Shown here in pieces: positions 49,422-62,000 of a DNA stretch of 64,000 nt. Each line of letters opens with the position of its first letter. Within the stretch, counting starts at the first letter, position 1. The notes beneath the pieces are model-generated. The model had not been told where the DNA came from and made no database searches. It saw nothing but the letters and a program-made list of their open reading frames with translations. The stretch lies in contig NC_090943.1 in the NCBI RefSeq assembly GCF_040807025.1, positions 27,309,213 to 27,373,212 on the forward strand, written 5' to 3'. A program made the translations under genes and the position numbers. The DNA is from Struthio camelus. Taxonomy: Eukaryota; Chordata; Aves; Struthioniformes; Struthionidae.

Positions 49422-52400
49422 TTAAGATGCATTCACCTCACTGGAGTTTTGGCTGGATGACATGTGTGAGTCCAGATTCTCCTTGCATTTCTCCAAGTCG
49501 TGGAAATATGGGTGAGACAGGGCAACATAGGCAGATACTCTCTTGGCTGGATTGAATGCTAAGCATTTCTGTAAGTATGAAAAGAAGTTGGTTGTAACAA
49601 AAACGTGCAGTTAACATTGCTAACATAGCAAGTATGTATTAATGCATGTCACTTTGTTAATTTACGATCAGTATGAGGCACAAAAGGATCTCACTAGGTA
49701 CTGCGTGATAAGATAAGCATACATATTAAAACGGGCAGTGGAGTCACAGCATATGAATATGACCTCTCACACAAGCTAACAGAAAATAGCAAGTTAGAAT
49801 ATTCAGGTCTCCATAGTTTAGGAAATCCCACAATATAGGTTTTCTGGAATTCAGATGCACAGGACATCTGTCTCACACATTGTAAGGAGCAACCATTCAT
49901 GAGCAGTTTTTCAATTCCCTGAGTGTTCAACGCACTGCACTCTTGCGTTTATACAAACAAGGACTGCATCATAATGTGGATGTTCAACCCTGGGCCCAAC
50001 GTTTCTGTAGGTCTTGGGTGTTTGACTTTATGCCCTTCGTATTTTAATGCTGTGAGTTTGTTGTGAGTGAAGCTGGTCACTGCTTCTGTGAAACACTCCT
50101 GGACAGATACGTGGGTAGGAGATTTCACTTTTTGCAGGCAACAGGAGCAGTGGTAATCTTTAACGGCTCTGCATTTCGTCCCAAGCACTCTGTGATCACA
50201 GCTCCTGTGCCCGTTCCTCTCAAGTTACCTGTTTTCTGCCTCATTCTACCTGCTTGTCCCAGATCCATTTTTGTTCCCTACCAAATTTCAAGCTCCGCTT
50301 TTAGGCTTTTCGTCCTAAGTTCAGTGTTACGTTCAGTTTACGCTAGACTCCCTTTCTAAGATCCCCTCCTAAAAGCCTTAGTATTGGCTCACGATAAATC
50401 CCCCTCTTCTTCCTAGTTCTACTTTCCCTGTCTTCTTTCCAGATCCTTATCCCAGCCTTTGTCCAGCCTTCCTAGAAATCTCTCTGCAGCTTTGCACTTT
50501 GTTCCTCGTTCTTCTCTAGTCTGTCATTCGCCCCCAAATAGTATTCTTCCTAGTCTAACCGGTTTCTACTCCTGCCTTCATATCCTGTATCAGACTCCTG
50601 AAATTTCATTCTGTGACTTCCAGCCTCCCTCTTCCCTTTCATCTGTGGCTCCTAATTCTCATCTCCAGCTTCCCTCCCTGCCTCACCTCCTAGGCACAGG
50701 TATCGTTCTTCTTCCTCCCTCCCAAGAGTCTCACTCTCATATTCTACTCTTTCTTGTTACCAAATCTAATTCTTGTCACACGCACATGCTGGAACTTCTA
50801 ACTTCTACTTCCAGGCTGCCCACAAACACAAAAGATGCAGGTTTTGCCTGTCATTTCAAGTGTCCAGCTGTAGTCCACCTTACAACGGCTAGGAGCTGCG
50901 GTTATAAAGACAGTGGAGGATGATCTGCCATTCTGTAGTGCTAACTTTGCCTGGAACTAGAAGTCTTGAGGGGATGAAGCAAATCTTTCAAGAGTTGCAC
51001 TGATAAATTCTACTGAGCCCATGTGAACAGAGATCTTTCAAAAGGTTTCCAAAGAACAACTGTAGCTAGATTTCAACAGCCATGGCAAAAGGCAACCTCT
51101 GAGGCATACATGTGCAAACTCCACTTCCCAATAATTTCATTTCCCTATACTCAACTCTAAAACTGAACTTTAGGGCTAGGGTTTCTAACATTTCTATTAA
51201 AATGTTGGAAATAATTTAATACAGCAAAACCATGTATTTTTCTCCAGCCTTATTGTCGGAAAAATGGAATTCAAGCTCAGATGGATGTCCAGCATGGAAA
51301 CCTGAAGTCAAAAAGCTGCCATGCATGATCAGCTGGTCAGCACATGTGTCATGTCACTGTCACCCCATCTACACAGACTAGGGATTTCCCTGGCTGACTG
51401 CTGAAGTCTGCGGTAGCAGTTTGTTTCTGTCCTGTCCTGCCATTTGTGAGAGGCAATAATTAGGTAGTGAACCCCAGAACTCAAGATTTCAACATTCGGT
51501 AGAAGGTGTGCAGATCCTGCATTCTCCTGTTACTGGTTCTACCACACCATGACAAATGGTAGATCAGTTTCCGTACTCACGTCGGGCTTATACTCTAAGA
51601 ATGGCTGGATCAACGGCACAGCAGCGGTCAGCAATGAATAGCTAGTTAAAGTATAAAGACTGGACAAACAAGTACTTCCTTGAAATACTTTCTTGGTCTC
51701 TAACTCTTTGCAGCCCTGGCACTTCTTGAGCCAAAGGTGGTTTCTTTGTGCTACGGGTTCACAGATTGTTCACATGTTTCTTGGCATGCAGCATGGTACA
51801 GTGGGAGCAATCAATCACGCCGTTTGGAGAACAACAAATAGAAACTCACAAGAAGTAAGTCTTTGCCCAGTTCATCAATATCTGGTACAAATTTTTCAAT
51901 GGGTTGTGCAGGTCTGGAAGTGAAAGCATTTCTCGGAAGGGCAACATCATTAGGCCAGTCCTCTTCTTCTGGGAGCCCAATTACACTGTGAAAGGAAAAA
52001 CATAATGTTAACTCTGGATACTTATGCAATCCCTATACTGATTCTACAAAGCAGTAGTTTGCTTTATGAGTAAGTCTATTGGTTTAAATGTGATTAGTTG
52101 TATGGCAGTGCACTGATCACCGGGAATAGAGGGTGATGAGTGTAGGACCTCAACGCGCTTTGCAGAAATCATTCTGCGGCCCGCATAGTATTCTGGCCTA
52201 GGTCTCAATTTTCTGAGTCTTGGCATTGAGAAAGGGCTGAGAGCTTTGGAAGACATTTGCTCAGCTCTTGCCCGGATGGCGCAACATATGTCACTCCAGG
52301 ATGATTAAAAGCAGTAAGTTTCAAAGGGGAATCTCACGCAAGGATCTTATTCAGAAGAATAGGGACTGAGAGAAGACTGTGGGTCAAGAGGAGGGTAAGG

Positions 52401-55400
52401 CAATAAAAGGGATGTTTCATAATGCTTCAAAGCTAAGTGTAGTAATTGTCGCCCAAAGTTAAATAATTTATTTATTTGCCTCACAATACAGATTTTAAAG
52501 TCTCAGTTCATGAGTGGCAAAGGACTTAAGTGCCTTTTTGTTTTTACTTTCAATTTTGTTTACCGTTTATTACAATATTGTAATTTCTTTTATTACTTAT
52601 TTCTCTATTACTTTCAGTTCCAGAAGGTACTTAAGCTTACGAAATAATCTAAGGTTTAAAATGCTAAGGTTTAAAAATCCGAATAAATGAAACATTAGGG
52701 GAACTCTAATCTGTAAACCTCCAATGTTTCTGGATCACGTCTCATACATTTCAAGTTTCAGTCTGATGTTAATGTTTGTCATGGTGAAATGCCATTTACC
52801 AATGGAAATTCTGGAAAAGAATGCATTACTTGCCAAGTTTTAGGGAAAATCAATTTTTATAGCCTATAAAACTGAGATTTTTAATAGAAATGCTGACAGG
52901 GTAAGACTAGAAGGACCACGAAAAAACTGCATTAAATGCTTGAGTCTGCACTAAGTCCAATGCCACTAGGGAGCAGCAACGTCCTTTCTTCTTATTAATT
53001 GAGTTTGGTAATAGACTGGGTGAGGCCAAAGGCCAAACGCTTTGATTTAAAACATAGGTTACCTCACTGAACTTAGTGGAATTACTCCATATTTACAGGG
53101 GTTTTAGACTGTAAATTTAGCTCATTTAAAATGCCTCTGAAAACTAATACCATGTCCTCAAAACAAAAGCACGAATAGAAGGGCAAAGCAATTATAATCT
53201 CAGGACAATTTATTTTCACTACTTCTAAGGATATCACAGCTCTTGGGAAAAGATGAGTTAAATCTGTGTGAAAAACTAAATTTGATTTTTATCACCACAG
53301 GCATGCCCGGGTATGGGGCAACTCCCTTGCCATAGTGGTTAGAGCCATGTGATCTGCTGTTTGAGGATCTGGACCCATATTACATGTCATACAAAGAGCA
53401 CCATAGAAGGATGGGGGACTTAAATATTTTAAATGACACGCAAGTTTAACCTGCCATTCAAATGTGTCCGGTTAGCCCCAGATTTTTTCATGTTTGCATG
53501 AGAGAGCATGAACGGGGCAGAATAAGCGTAGTAGGCACGGAGAGAACTAACAAAAAGAGACAAGGAGGCAGTCGGTCATGCAGGTAGGAGGAACAAGACC
53601 AGGAGTGCAAAGGAAAGATATCTTTAGTTACGCACTAACATAGTATTCAAAAATCTTAATAATGAATATCTGAGTAGATGCCCCCATTCTGCTCTGATAG
53701 CACGACCATTTCAGAGACTAAGTTTGGGAGAAGCTAGGATGAGCTTCACCTCCTGCCAAAGGTTCAGGCCCGGTCTTGAGAAACTCCGAGTGCTTTCCCC
53801 TCCCATTGATAACACTGGGAGACAAGTCTGCTCACAGCATTGCAGCAGTTAGCCCGAAAGCTGTTGATGATATCCCACATGCAGGCGGTGTCCCGGGAAA
53901 GCTGGAAATTGTTCTGGGCCATATCCTTGGGCTTTACCCTCACCCACCGTGGGACTCTACCTGACGCAAATCAGAGCTGCTCGTGCGAAGCAAAGGTAGA
54001 CCACAGCCCAATTAGCTGAAAGAGCACATCGGTCCAGCGTGCCTGAAAATCCGCAAACAGCTTTCTGTCCAAATTAGTCTGGAGAATGACTCACTACTGT
54101 AGAAAGAAACAATCCTCCTACAAAAAGAGCTCTGCCTAACCCTCTAACTCTCCAGCTGTGAAAACATCAAAATAAACACTATTTAGCATAAAATCCCCCC
54201 CAAAGCCAAGAGACTTCTGAAATATTTAAGGATAGCTACAAAAGAGAAGCAAAAGCAAACTTTCTCTTTAAGTAGATGTGTAATGAGGAATTTCTTCTAA
54301 AATTAGCACAGCATTTTCTCTTCTTGATTAAGGGTTGGATTCTTTTCCGTACAGGTAATCTCGCCCCCTAGGGTTGGAAAGATCCCTGTTGGAGGCTGCT
54401 GCTAGCTGCTGTGTGTTTCATCCTATCCCAATTTATTTTGATTTTTCCCCTGAAATGTCATAAACAAATGCAAATCTTCAGAAAGGTCACAGCTATGTCT
54501 TTTTCATTACAGAATATGCTGCATGTATCAGAGCTGTCTTTATTTAATAAAGCAGAATATAATAGCACCAACAGAGCAGCTTTGCCAAAAGAACAAGAAG
54601 TAAACTTTAAGGACTGATTTTTCTGGATTGGGCAGGAAGAGCTATTCAGCGCATGACAAATTAACCACGCAAGTGAGTCACATACACTGGTATGGTATGC
54701 AGGAAAGGGAAGTCAACTGTGTGAAATCGAGACCTGCAATTTAGGAACCTCATATTAAATAATGAAAATGCTTAGAAACAGATCTGTTATGATTTGAGGA
54801 CTGGAAAAAATGGTTAAACAGAGAAATTCATTATTTGATCTGTTTAAGCTCTTTTCCCTGGAAGTTTTGCTATCTTCTCTTTGGAATATCTTCAGGAGAA
54901 TACTGTGTCAACCTTATATCTGCGCCTGTCTCTCACTTTGCCTGCCGTCTTCTTCTTTCATCCAGATGCCTGGATCCTTGCAGCCCCCTCAAAGAAAAAG
55001 GGAAGACATCGGTGCAAATGGGCTTTGCTCCACGGAGCGAGTGGGACCAGGCCTCCGTGGGCCTGATTTCATAACTACATGACACGCATTGGATCTTAAA
55101 TTTACATGTTTCTTACAAATTCACAAACATTCCTTGCTCTGAAGAGCTTTTACAAGAAAGAGGCGATATATTCCTACTTAATTATCATATTGATAATATC
55201 AGTCATTTTAAAATGGTTTCTTAAAACTAAGAACATATTTTGGAAGTGAATTATTCTAACTGAAGAGTGTTCAGAACCTTCCCACCTCTTCAACATAGTC
55301 TACATATCTGAAGAACATAGACATGAAATCTGAGAATTTTAAAATGTTTAAAAAAAAAAAGCCAATTAGGTCATCTCCAACAAAGCATACAGTTATAATA

Positions 55401-56044
55401 CTGATATTGCTTCTGTTCTCACAGTTCCCTTCACTACCAGAATATGGACCATTAATCACTTTAACAGGCTGCACAATATATTGTAAAGGTAAAATGTTCT
55501 CTTCTGTGCAGAAGTCACGGGTTGGCATCTTCAAGATTTCAGCTTGGTAACAATTTAAGGGATTCTAACATTTTCTGAAATAGATAAATCACTGAAAAAT
55601 GAAAACTGTTTATAAATGAAGAAAATCTCTTGAATCTCTTTAGCTGTTTAGGAGAATGTGAGAATGTATGCATCATTCACAGTATGCATTTCACAATATG
55701 TTATGCATCACGCACAATATGTTTAAAAGGTTTTTAAAAAGCCCAAAACAGAAGTCTCTCACAACTTCCTGCGGACGGCTGTTAGTTCTGCAGAACTATA
55801 TTCCATGTTGCTTCCTCCTCCCACTCTGACACAGAATACACGGAAATATCATGTTGCATACGGTAGCAATAGGAAATACGTTCTAGGAATACTTTGTTTT
55901 AGTCACATTATTGCATAAAAAACATAGCAAAGAAACCTCACAGTGTTTCAGCGTTAAAGAGATTTTGGCACAATGCAACTTGTTTTTACTTACTCAAAGA
56001 TTTTTCCTAGCTGATCCACATCTGAATTTCCACGAAAGAGTGGC
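49422..56044 (-). CDS. CDK6: CDK6, last three coding exons (5' part outside window)
   Basis: Minus-strand exons 55994-56044, 51850-51985 and 49422-49568 (TAA) join in frame through GT-AG introns to give the C-terminal 110 residues of cyclin-dependent kinase 6. They begin PLFRGNSDVDQLGKIFD and continue VIGLPEEEDWPNDVALPR, PIEKFVPDIDELGKDLLL, KCLAFNPAKRVSAYVALSHP and YFHDLEKCKENLDSH, ending SSSQNSSEVNAS. This is the lower C-lobe of the kinase (CMGC insert to the final helices). The active-site, activation-loop and cyclin-binding segments are on exons beyond the right edge. Established role: D-cyclin-dependent kinase that phosphorylates RB family proteins in G1. CDK4 is excluded by the extended tail after CKENLDSH. 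The human protein is 326 residues. Confidence 0.97.
49569..51849 (-). other. CDK6 last intron
   Basis: GTGAGT donor (complement at 51844-51849) and an acceptor ending TTACAG next to 49569. It contains the strongly pyrimidine-rich stretch at about 50170-50800. No exon, LINE or RNA was recognised. Confidence 0.75.
50170..50800. repeat. Long strand-asymmetric CT-rich stretch
   Basis: For about 630 bases the + strand is dominated by C and T (for example TTCTTCCTCCCTCCCAAGAG), without a fixed repeat unit. In the CDK6 pre-mRNA this is a purine-rich tract. The open frames across it (50063-50359, 50459-50923) reflect the base skew and show no protein-like features. Confidence 0.6.
53061..53120. repeat. 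Ancient amniote repeat relic
   Basis: CACTGAACTTAGTGGAATTA followed by CTCCATATTTACAGGGG closely follows the old-repeat pattern 'CACTGAAGTCAGTGGAATTACTCCAGATTTACACCGG'. Confidence 0.55.
53325..53385 (+). repeat. Possible MIR SINE 5' relic
   Basis: TTGCCATAGTGGTTAGAGCC, then TTTGAGGATCTGGACCCA, recalls the tRNA-derived head of MIR-type elements ('AGCATAGTGGTTAGAGCA..'). It is short and weakly matched. Confidence 0.35.
53771..53860. repeat. Ancient amniote repeat relic
   Basis: CTCCCATTGATAACACTGGG with flanking GAAACTCCGAGTGCTTTCCC matches the 'CTCCCATTGACTTCAATGGGAG' core of an old sauropsid inverted-repeat element. Confidence 0.45.
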
Positions 56045-59000
56045 CTGAAAGAATAAAGAAATTTTTTTTAGGATATGATTTCCTCTAAGTAAAGTGAACT
56101 TGCACTGGTCACTGAAAGCTGCCAACATAGGGTGAAAACGTGTTATTTTTTTGAGGCCTCACTCCTTTTGCCTTCATGTTTTATCCAGTCTGTGAGTGTA
56201 TCATCTTTTAAGTTTCTGCTAAAATCAGTAAAAAACAGGATGGATGCAACATATCTTTGAATATGTTACTGCAGATAATTAATTGCGTCCTTTAACAGGA
56301 ATGAAATAACTTTCTCCCTCTCAACTAGTATTAGCCTATGAATTACATAATTAATAAACAAAATAGATTTCATTAGAAAGAACATACTCAAAGAGAGCTG
56401 GTTAGAAAGAAAAAAACTACGTGAACGTCATGCAAATCATTTTAATATAATAAAATCAAAAATGAATCATTAAGGATATAAGTTGAAAATTAAATTCCTT
56501 GTATATTGTACTGGAAAGGTACTCCTAAGTTTGGAGATCAGACAAATGACAATGGAGATTTATGAAGGTCTATAAACAAGGGGGTGTGAAACAGTACAGA
56601 ATTTACCTTGAAAGAGAGGAATACTTCTGCTGCATAGATAAAGATATATTCAGGAAAGAAACAAGTTAATAGGTAGAACATCCAAAGGCTTTGAGAAAAA
56701 AAAACAGCGACTAAAAATACTTTCAGAGTGGTACACATTTCTTTCTTTTCCAAGTGCAATTTAATATATTTTTGCTACTGTCATTCGTAAAATACTATCA
56801 CCTCATAGTGACTAAACAGTAAAACATGAAACTCCGATTTCTTTGCTATACTGCCAACTTTGCCTGTAGTTCAGCAAGGTGTGATCGACAGCGCGATTGT
56901 ACCTGTAAACTGCAAAGCGATTCCAACATCTTACTGATGGATAACCAAGGATCCGGCCAGGAATAAGGGCACCTGTGAAGATCAGCCCCCAAATGCTGCG
57001 TAGCGTTTTGGTTCAGTAAGATGTGGGCAGACATGGTAGTTAGTGTAAGAAGTGCAATTCAGACACACTGCAAACTGAGCTGTTTCGTGGGTCGACTGAG
57101 AGCCAAGCTGGCCCTCTCTGCCGAAGCACAGCTCTCCAGAGCACTGTGTGCTGTAAACTTACAGCTCCAGTTTCCAAAACTGTTCAACTGAAACACGGTG
57201 ACTTGGCAAACACTGTATATTCCCAAGTTTTCACTGGTAGCCTTCGGTTATCAAGAAAAGTTATTTCTTCTGCCCCTCTCTGCATCCTCCCTTTCTTCTC
57301 TCTGACAATGGCCCTTAACAACACTGATCGCCAAAGACACCGTTTCACAGTTCTGCTTCATAAAAGACGACCTCTCCTATCTGCGCTGGGACAACAAGTA
57401 GTACCCAGTGATAATCCTTCCCCTCTCATTGCCCATTTGCAGGAGCAGGCACAGGATTTACAATGCCTATTGCTAAATATGAGTTAATTCCTGGAAAATA
57501 GTGCAAAACATCTTGCAACTCGCAGTGGGAGAGCAGAGCTCCATGCCACTGTCTATCTTGCAGGTCCACATCAAATACGACAGTTAGGTTCAGAGTGCTA
57601 TGACAGATCTCAGTTGGACACAACAGTCTCTACAGAAATCTTTGCCACCAAAAAAAGAGCAAAGCAATAACTGGAAGACATGCTGAAGATCTTTGATGAA
57701 CCAAACACGCATTTAATTTCCTTTACGTTTGCATATCAACTTACACTGCAAACTGCTTTGGAGAGGGCCACTGAGAGAACAATTTCGCCAAGTTAGATCT
57801 GAAACGATATGACATCAAATTTGAACCAGGGAGATGGGGGAGCTTAGTACTTGTCCATAAAGTACTGCTTATTTTGACTCTTAAATAAATGATAAATAAT
57901 GGTATGCACTGATTCCCAGAAATACGCTATATTTATTAATTGAAGTCTCTTTGGCAAGACTGTTTCAACTTACACTTAGAGGTTTCTGTACCTTTTAAAC
58001 TTTAAGATACCCAGCAATACTGACTTCTAAAAAAGCCCAGCAAAGCTTAACTCCGCTCAAACTTGAGCATCTACTTCTGCTTTCAGTTTTGAGTCTGATT
58101 TTCAAAATGTTCGGTATCTTTAATCCTACTGTTTTCTGTAGTGGCAGACACATTCCATATCTTCCAAAGTCAGATAATATGACAACCTTAGATAATTTTT
58201 GAATGACCACTTAAAATTATTAACACACAATATTCTCCATTACTTTGAGAATTTCGTTTTGGCTTCCAGCATTAGAATATCAGGGCCCTTTAAACTAACG
58301 AATTGTACACAATCAAATAATCCTATCCATGCAGAGGGGAAGCAGATCTAATGTTTTAAAATGTATGCTGATCCTTGTGTTAATGCGAAAGCTTGGCATA
58401 GTCAGCCTTGCTCTCAAATCACCTTAGGCAGTGTCATGCCAAAACAAGTATGATTCTTGGGATTTTTAAGAGAGGTTTTTCCCATCGCTGCTGTTCTCTT
58501 AGACTTACTAAGAGGTGAAGCAAGAATTTAAATTATTTTGATATATAATTGCACAACACAAGGTGACCTTCCAGCATACTTTAATATCTCATCATAATAA
58601 AGCATTATTAATTCAGCTTTCAGACTTCTATCCATCCCACCATCATGACTACAACAGAATGCCAACTCTAGAATAGGCACTAATGCAATGAAATTTGCCT
58701 CATCAATTTTGGCTGCTGGGTCAATTGGAATATTGGATGGGTGACTGGGGAGGTAGATCCACTTCAGCAGCAGCTGTATGAAGATCTCGTCTCATGTTTT
58801 GGCACTAGTTATTTTTTAGCAATGACTTGCCAGCACTGGAAGTCCAGTACACCTTATATGGGAACTTTTAACTTAAGCAATTTTTTTTAAATTCTATTCT
58901 TAAGGGTGGACATCAGCTCTGCCAGTACCACTGAATTTGGAGTATACTCAACAGCCATGAAAAAGTAAAACCTCACCTTTGTTCTCTGTATCTTTCACTT

Positions 59001-62000
59001 GACTCACTCACCCACTCACTCCCTGAAGTTTATTTACGCAAACTGAATCCAGAAGTCCTTACTCGAGGATATAGCCTCTCCTCTGTGAGGATAATCTCTG
59101 TAAGACTGGTTAAACTCTGAGAGTTTCATTTTGTAGCATTCTTTTTTTTTTTTTCCTAGGGAAAGGCATGGAGCTGGATTTGCCTTGTGTGGCAGCAGAT
59201 GCAAGTCTGTCCCCTGACTTCAAAGAACTCCTAAAATCTTTGTGTAAGTGTGTCTCAGGAAAGAGGGAGCATCTGGTGCTAGGGGCTATCCCTAACCTTC
59301 TCAATGGTTCCTTGATCTTCTCAACCTTCCCTGACTTTGCCTACTACAAAATCCATGCTTCGAGGGCTCCCATACCATTGCTGTCTCAAAATGCATACGT
59401 CAGGGAAGAAGGTGGGATGAAAAGAATTACAGTGCAGATAAGAGCAATTTAATTTCTGTTTGCTCAAGAAGTCTCAAATGTTGTCACGCTCCCACACATC
59501 CCTACTTCTGTTGGTTTTGGTTTTTTTGATCTTTTAGAGAGCGAAGAAGTGTTAGAAGTGATCTGCAGGTGTCCACCTTGTTTGATCATTCCTTCTCCAG
59601 GCCTTGGAGCTGGACTTTTACCCACTCCCTCTTGAACAATGTCCGCTGAACGGAGGGAAAAGCCATTTATTTCCCATGCAGGACCAGAATGCCCTTAGCC
59701 TACAGATAAAAAATGAATTGGAGGTACAACATCATTATTCTGTCCTGCTAAAATAAATTCTTTCTAAGTCAAAGAGCATGTATTTTTGAAAATGTGGAGC
59801 TCTACTGGAACTAGTACTGCTTCCTGAGGCACAGAATGTGAAGCTACACAGTTAAATGGACATTAGCTATGAATCTGTATTGTGACTATTTTCACAAGAT
59901 AAATCTAGCTACCTTTTTATATGGAGATACAACACAAAGATAAATATAATACTGAAATAAAAATACAGGTCACGACATAAAGGTGCAACGTAAAACCACA
60001 CAAATCCTGAACAAGTTAGCATCTGCTTACAATTTAGAAGGACTTACACCACTAATCTTCTGGCTGAAAGGCTCTCAGGCTTATACGCAGCTGAACAAAT
60101 TAGATTTCTCTTTTATCTTGTCCAAAGGAGTATACTCAGCTCACGTTGTTGTCTCATGCTCTCTCTTTCACCTACATTGCATATTCTGTCTATCTGAACT
60201 GGATATCGGTGTCTGAAAGGTTAAGTACTCTATTTTATAGCTGTTTTGTTTCATGTCTGTGCTACTCAGTAAAAACTGAGATATAAACATTTCCTAAGCA
60301 AGTCTCTATGAAAAAAATTCATCCCTGGTGCAACTCCATTACATGCCAAAGCAATTCTAAAAGTAGTGTATACAATCACAATGCAGTGACCCCTAAGAGA
60401 TAAATGAGGTTTAACTGTAAACTGGGCAGATTACTTCTAGACTTTACTTTCAGCTTGTGGTCCACAAAGCACAGAGGGTCTGGAAGATATCGTAACAAAC
60501 GTCTGAATTTTCACAAAGGCTGGAATTAAAGACACTGAGAAAGGCTGCTGTAGTCTATACTGCAGTTTAGACACAAGGAAAAAATAACAACACCACCACA
60601 TGGAGTGAGGCACAGGAAAAGTTTTCTGCAGGCTCCTTGATGGTGACAGACATTTTGGACCAATTAGTGCCGTTCTGAGTGGAAATTACCTTTCAATTTT
60701 TGACACTGAGTAATTAAACTATAGATAAAATAGATGGATGGAAGAAATCTTAGGTAAAGGAAAATAGTAATGAAGACGGAAAAATGAAAACAGTAATGAT
60801 GATGGGAAAAAAAGGAGTGAAGAAATTCTCTTTCTAATCCAAACATATTACAAAGCCATGGAGACAATTCCAGAGTTGCCAGTACAATTGCCTGCAAGGC
60901 TAGACAAGGAGTCAGATACGTAAGAAATAACTTCCAAAACAGTTACGTGGAGTCTGTCCACTAGCCCATTTGCTCAGTGTGGTGACAACAGCAGCTGGGA
61001 ATCCCATCACCTTCCTTGTTATCACAGGAAAACAATAAAGACAATCTCTTGATTGCTGACTTGAATATATACAATACTCTGGGTGAAAAGTCGGTATATC
61101 GGCAATCCAAATGGATGCAGCGAAGTCATGTAAGAACTGCATAAAATCAGAAGAGTGTCACGGTTGGGGAAGGTACAACTCACTCTCTTGGGCACATAAG
61201 GCTGAAAAGGCAGCGAGTAGAAGCGCTGGCGAGAGCAGCAGCAACTTCAGAGCAGGTAGCTGCTCCTCTGAAGGCACAAGAGAGGCAAGATGGGGGAGGC
61301 GGTGAAAGAGAAAGTCCATGGCAACTTGACATAGTGGAGAAAAAAATGTAAACAGAAAGAATATAGAAGCAGTTTATGGAAGTGGAACAAAGAATTTTAG
61401 ATGTTGGTAAGGTTGTAATCGTTAAGTTTTGCTGTTTGTATGTGTGTGTGTGAAAGAGCAACAAGGTGACAGTGAAGAAACTAAAAAACTAAAGCCAAGA
61501 AACATTTGCCAAGGAATTCTGCATCGTGCCACGGGAAACCTGCCAAGCTACATAGTCTGTGACTCAGAGATATATTTAAATTATGCTTTTTTTTTTTCTT
61601 TTCATATTACAAAATGCGAATAGCTGGCAAATAATTTTGTCAGATTCTCAGTTACTTGTTATGAAGAAAATATTTTCATTTTTAGAATTAAAAATAAATA
61701 AGACGTAAAACTAAAACTATGAGATGACTTGAAATAACACGATCTGGACTGTCCTGTGGAAACCTTTATTCAGAGGGATTATTTCTGAGCTGATTCCTCA
61801 CTCGTGTTTCCACCGCTGCTTCTCCTTGACAGCTCCCCTGGACATGTCTGTACTGCAGGCATGAAAAGGGAAACTAAAGCAAAATGTAAGGAAAAAAGAC
61901 GTATCCCTACTTAGAGATGAAGGTCCTTGCCATTTCTGGTTCGTAAGAGAATGCGGGACAGTACAAAACTTTATTCTACAAGCAGGCCCGGCTGACAACA

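Larger units (their letters stand above)
51986..55993 (-). other. CDK6 penultimate intron in the window
   Basis: About 4 kb of AT-rich intron. Relics of ancient amniote repeats are visible at about 53061-53120 and 53771-53860, and a possible MIR 5' end at about 53325-53385. No coding exon was found. Confidence 0.7.

Noticed and set aside
50063..50923. Two + strand frames of 98 and 154 codons in the CDK6 last intron
   Set aside because: Produced by the CT-rich skew; no family resemblance, no splice context, opposite strand to the gene.
59168..59452. 94-codon + strand frame in the CDK6 intron
   Set aside because: It starts MELDLPCVAADASLSPDFKE and looks mildly protein-like, but there is no recognisable family, no flanking exon structure and no promoter.
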